Of a stretch of 64,000 nucleotides of DNA, positions 60,501-64,000 are shown piece by piece. Location: the NCBI RefSeq assembly GCF_029227915.1, contig NC_079886.1, positions 15,164,501-15,228,500 on the forward strand, in the 5' to 3' direction. Position 1 is the first letter of the stretch. Each line of letters begins with the position of its first letter. Source of the stretch: Hydractinia symbiolongicarpus. Lineage: Eukaryota > Cnidaria > Hydrozoa > Anthoathecata > Hydractiniidae. The notes under the pieces are model-generated. The model had not been told where the DNA came from. It did not search any database and worked only from the letters and a program-made list of their open reading frames with translations. The translations under genes and the position numbers were made by a program.

Positions 60501-63500
60501 CTTTCTGTTATAACACACTTGTCACAATTTTAACAATGGTTTGTGACTTACTTAGGCATTCTCATTCTTTAATTTTGCTAAATTTTGATAAAAGTGTAAA
60601 ATTAAATGATGTTTGAAGTCTTTCAGAATTATTATCGTGTTCCATTTAAAAAAGATATATTAAGCGACTCCAATTTAATTAGTTGTTCTACGCGCCCGAC
60701 CGACCCTAATTTTCACAAAAACAAAAAAATAATAATATCAAGCAAAAAAGTTTTAAAGAAAAAAAGGAAAAAAACAAATTAAAAAAACGGTTGTCGTAAC
60801 ACCCTCCTCCGTTGTTATTTTTATTATTTCTGTTGTTGTTTCAACCATACGTTCTCGATAAAATTATTTTTATTTTGCCGACCGACCGACCGTAAGCTAC
60901 TATAGACTTCGCCAGTAGAACAACTAATTAAATTTGAGTCGCCTTATCAAAGGTAATGCGATCTAAATATCTGAAATATTCTTCATAATTTGGAGATTAA
61001 GGATGTTCAATGTTTTGTTATTTATTTACCGTTTCTCTGGTGAAATAAGTTTAAATTTGGAAAGTTCAAGTAGATAAATTCTTGTACATTCTGTTTTTAT
61101 CATGAATTTGAATAGACCCTGTTTTGCAGCGATTATTTGATAAATTGTCACAAAAATGCCTACAATCAGGTCCAACCTTCTCAAATTTTTTTTATAACTG
61201 CTTGTAATGTTACATATAGCTACATATGTTACATATATCAGTAAAAATATTCCATTCACAGAAGTCTATTTTGAATATGGTTTACATTTGTTACTTTTAA
61301 ATCACTTCGTTGAGTTTGCAGGAAAAGGGTTGGTAGTAACTCAATTTTTTGTCAGACTTGCAAGCATTGGGTACATAAGAAGTTCAGTAGTATTAGTGGA
61401 AGGTTAAGAGCTGACATACAGTTTGTATGCAAGCGTTGCAAAGGTGAGATTATAGAGAATGAAGTATTTCCAGCTTTAAGGATGTACAACAGTGGCTCGT
61501 TAGAGATAGTTGAAAACTTCTGTTACATAGGTGATATGTTGGGCAGTGAAGGGGGTGTTGGAAGAAGTGTTACTTGCAGGATAGGTTCTGCTTGGAAAAA
61601 GTTCAGAGAGTTACTTCCTTTGTTGACTAGCAGAGTCCTGTCAATTGAGGTAAAAGGTAGGTTGTATGTGTAGAGACTTGATAGTTCCTGGGGCAAAGCC
61701 CAGAGGCAGACAGAGAAAGACTTGGCAGGAGTTTATAAGGACAGACTTGATACAGAGGAAGTTGAGTTTAGATCTAACACAGTCTAGATTAGATTGGAAG
61801 AGGGTCATTAATATACCCCGTCCAACCCATGCTAGCATGGAAAACGGACTAAAGCCGAGAATGATGATGATGATGTTGTTTGGTTTGGTACTTTTTCTCA
61901 CATTTTTATTTTTTATAAGTTAGGAACATAGGAATTTCAACAAAATAAAAGATGTCTTTCCTAATTCATCATAGACTTAAAAAAAGTCTGCCAAGCTCTG
62001 ATAGGAAAACTCTATGGATAAAAAGATAACATGATATTCAATGTTCACAATCAGGTGAAATCTTGCCTATATTTTTTGAACATGTCCATCAATGTTTGTA
62101 GATAAACAATGGTCTAAATTTTAGGTGTGGCCACCCTGACAAAATTAATCTTCAGATAATTTTTTTAAAAAAAGAAATCACCACTTTCTTCTTTCTTCTT
62201 GTCTTTTTCTTCTTGTATGTTTGGCTCCTTTGTTTCTTCAACCCTTTTGACTACTGGAAGTTCTGGAAAAACAAAACTAAATTCATTAGCTGGACATAGT
62301 ATCTGTTAACTGTGTCGAAAGTGCTTAATTTTTGAGGTCTTTCTTATGCTTACAGTGCAAATAAATTCACAGTAGCAATTTCCATGATTAATGCTGAATA
62401 TTAGAAAATAAGTTTTCAAAAAATTAACAACTGTAAAACTTTGAATTTTTCATTGTTGCCAATGCGAAACAAAATATTTTTAATGTGAAAATAAACTTTT
62501 TACCACAAAATATTTTCAACTGATTACCACAAAACATTTTTTATTTTTCACGTAAAATAATCCGGGCATAAGAATAGTAGTTAGAAAGAAGTAGTTTACA
62601 ACAGCAATATCATTGCCTTTTTCGAGAATAATATCCCTTAACAAAAACCCTTCAATTTGAGTCAAACAGGTTAAACTAATTTTTTTTATGTATGTCATTA
62701 AACATTATTATTATGCTAGTTGTTAGCCCCTGTGAAGATCCATGTTAATTTGGCCATTGTAGACATTTCCCCCATTAGTAGTGAATATTTCTTATGAATC
62801 TTTGTTAGCCTGCTACTGAATTACTCTGCAGGAGTCGAAAAAAATCTACAGCACGCCATTTTGCACAGACGGATGACAAATATTATTGCAAAGATTGTAG
62901 AGTAAATGTTACAAGCTCAAATGCAACATTTTAAAAACTGTGAATGAAAATGAAATGAAAACGCACCAGGTTCTTCAGATTTTATTTCTACTGCAATTGT
63001 CTGTGTTTGTTTCTCGTAGTGCACCAACTCCTACACATAAAAAAAAGAAAAATCTCACGCTTAAGAGAGATCATTCTGATAACAGTGCAGAGTTATCTGA
63101 ATTATAATACTCCTTGTCTGGGTTTTTTACTATAGTCACAGTAAAAACCCTTGCCCAGCTTTTTGAAATTCCTAGGGACACATTTTCGTAAACCAAAGTA
63201 TACCAAGTCTCTTCTAAAAATCAAAACACAGAATCGTATTGTGGTAGTCCTTTCTGTCCAGGAAATCTGTGTAGCTGTGTATTTGAAATATATTTGTTTT
63301 TTTTATATGTTACTATGTTTTGGGGCATAAATGGTAAACAAACCAATTTCAAGAGATTTTGGCTATCAAAGTAAATTGTGATCAGGAGTTAGCTAGCTAG
63401 AAAGCTAAAGTTTTTTATTCAGTTTGTTCAGTTCAGCTAAAATGCATTTCATCCTGGCCAACTTTATTCTTTCTTTTTGTGCTATCTTCAACAAGCTGAT

Positions 63501-64000
63501 TTTCAACTTCAGACTGTTGCAAACCTAGTTAACATATTTTATCACACAACAATAAGCCACATATGTGTGACTCTAATGCTTTACGTGGCTGGGTCGACTT
63601 GGGATAGACATAACTAGCAGTTCATCGGTAGTACGGGTATACATTTTTAAAAATGGCAGCACCTTGTCACTAATATGTTCTGCATTACAGCCTGTGTTTT
63701 TAGTCCACTTTTTTATAGTTTTTTATAATGTATGTTAACTACTTGACTGACGTGTGAGAGAAACTATTTCATTAAAAAAGGATAAAACAAATCAAAATAA
63801 TGAAAGGCATTTATTCTGTCGAACTATGACCGCCGTACATGCCTGGTCTTAGCTTTTTAAAAATACATACCTTTGGTGGGACATTGACAGGCTCACGAGT
63901 GCACATTGATAAATTTACTGCTTTACGAGCAGGACTAAAATTATAAACATATTTTTTTACGAATATTACTCCTATATTGTACCACATTTTTCTTTTTTTA
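51511..64000 (-). CDS. DYNC1I: Cytoplasmic dynein 1 intermediate chain (5' partial, 14 exons visible)
   Basis: Exons in transcript order: 63871-63934, 62967-63030, 62182-62262, 60085-60244, 59181-59280, 58559-58684, 57137-57283, 56868-56981, 56061-56194, 53636-53714, 53390-53455, 53088-53228, 52754-52879, 51511-51663. All have GT-AG borders and every phase matches, giving 517 residues to the stop. The first exon seen includes [15 protein letters not shown], the KQTQT being the LC8-binding site. Next come a charged linker and the roadblock-binding helix ([20 protein letters not shown]). The WD40 propeller follows ([70 protein letters not shown]). The last exon gives [17 protein letters not shown] plus a Ser/Thr-rich tail. 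The protein scaffolds the dynein motor, linking heavy chains, light chains and dynactin. The N-terminal dynactin-binding coiled coil lies beyond the window. Confidence 0.95.
53715..56060 (-). other. Largest visible dynein intron (2.3 kb)
   Basis: No gene or clear mobile element. It holds a CT run near 54900, an A/AAAT-rich patch near 55070 and a repeated 18-bp phrase (AACTGTTGAACAATTCGT at about 55890 and 55943). Confidence 0.6.
57685..58425 (+). mobile_element. LINE 3' fragment, copy 1 (in dynein intron)
   Basis: It encodes the C-terminal part of a reverse-transcriptase protein: a Cys-rich [15 protein letters not shown], then [31 protein letters not shown], a degenerate SETWAV-type segment ([14 protein letters not shown]), [24 protein letters not shown] and PRGRPRKTW-like residues after one frameshift near 58210. 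The 3' end is CCGTCCAACCCATACTAGCA, TGGAAAACG..., then a GATGAT run. That ending is much like the tails of RTE-type elements and tRNA-SINEs known from molluscs and cnidarians. It is antisense to the dynein gene and 5'-truncated. Confidence 0.85.
60661..60950. mobile_element. MITE of about 290 bp with about 30-bp inverted termini
   Basis: The left end AAGCGACTCCAATTTAATTA, GTTGTTCTAC matches the complement of the right end, GTAGAACAACTAATTAAATT, TGAGTCGCCTTA. Inside each end is a CGACCGACC block. No ORF is present. It sits in the dynein intron between exons 60085-60244 and 62182-62262. The target-site duplication is unclear. Confidence 0.8.
61391..61876 (+). mobile_element. LINE 3' fragment, copy 2, internally deleted
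   Basis: Closely similar to the copy at 57685 from GTGGAAGGTTAAGAGCTGAC onward, but about 255 bp are missing after GTAAAAGGTAGGTTG (61660-61670). That removes the SETWAV-to-GHLERM coding region. The tail CCCATGCTAGCATGGAAAAC, GGACTAAAGCC and GATGAT run are kept. It is antisense in a dynein intron. Confidence 0.85.

Overview
The window is animal nuclear DNA, most likely from a cnidarian and perhaps a hydrozoan. It is AT-rich, has GT-AG introns and carries metazoan genes: cytoplasmic dynein intermediate chain, a CDC14 phosphatase, and an EGF plus laminin-G membrane protein. The dense set of decayed transposons (Ginger-like integrase, Penelope-like, LINE, TTAA-type MITE) is of kinds common in Cnidaria. 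The species assignment is inference.

Layout. 1-3798 (+): a very long, almost intronless gene, cut by the left window edge. Its C-terminal half looks like a FEN1/XPG-type PIN nuclease, and a short second exon adds an acidic tail. 3799-7648: no gene; degenerate tandem repeats at about 4.07-4.69 kb. 7649-35294: a 27.6-kb head-to-tail array of seven nearly identical units (three of 3415 bp, three of 4352 bp, one hybrid of 4345 bp). Each unit carries a dead minus-strand Ginger1/KRBA2-like transposase with a GPY motif and a Ulp1-like remnant. The last unit also carries a second copy of exon 1 of the next gene.

35373-39694 (+): a three-exon gene for a predicted type II membrane protein with one EGF and one pentraxin/laminin-G domain. 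Its introns hold an integrase relic, a 21-bp minisatellite, a MADF relic and small palindromic elements. 39845-48358 (-): a two-exon CDC14-family phosphatase, convergent with the previous gene, whose 6.8-kb intron is full of transposons. These include a fold-back element, a Penelope-like relic, and a LINE that is itself split by a 753-bp TTAA-flanked MITE. 48359-51510: no gene apart from a RecQ-like relic.

51511-64000 (-): fourteen exons of the cytoplasmic dynein 1 intermediate chain, all joining in frame. The 5' end lies outside the window. Two copies of one LINE family and a MITE sit in its introns.

The three conserved genes have unrelated jobs: intracellular transport, phosphatase signalling and a cell-surface protein. 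There is no operon. The notable points are the nuclease-like gene at the left edge, and the tandem array that duplicated the promoter-proximal region and first exon of the neighbouring membrane-protein gene. All splice joins were read by eye from GT/AG signals, reading frame and family resemblance; no database search was run.
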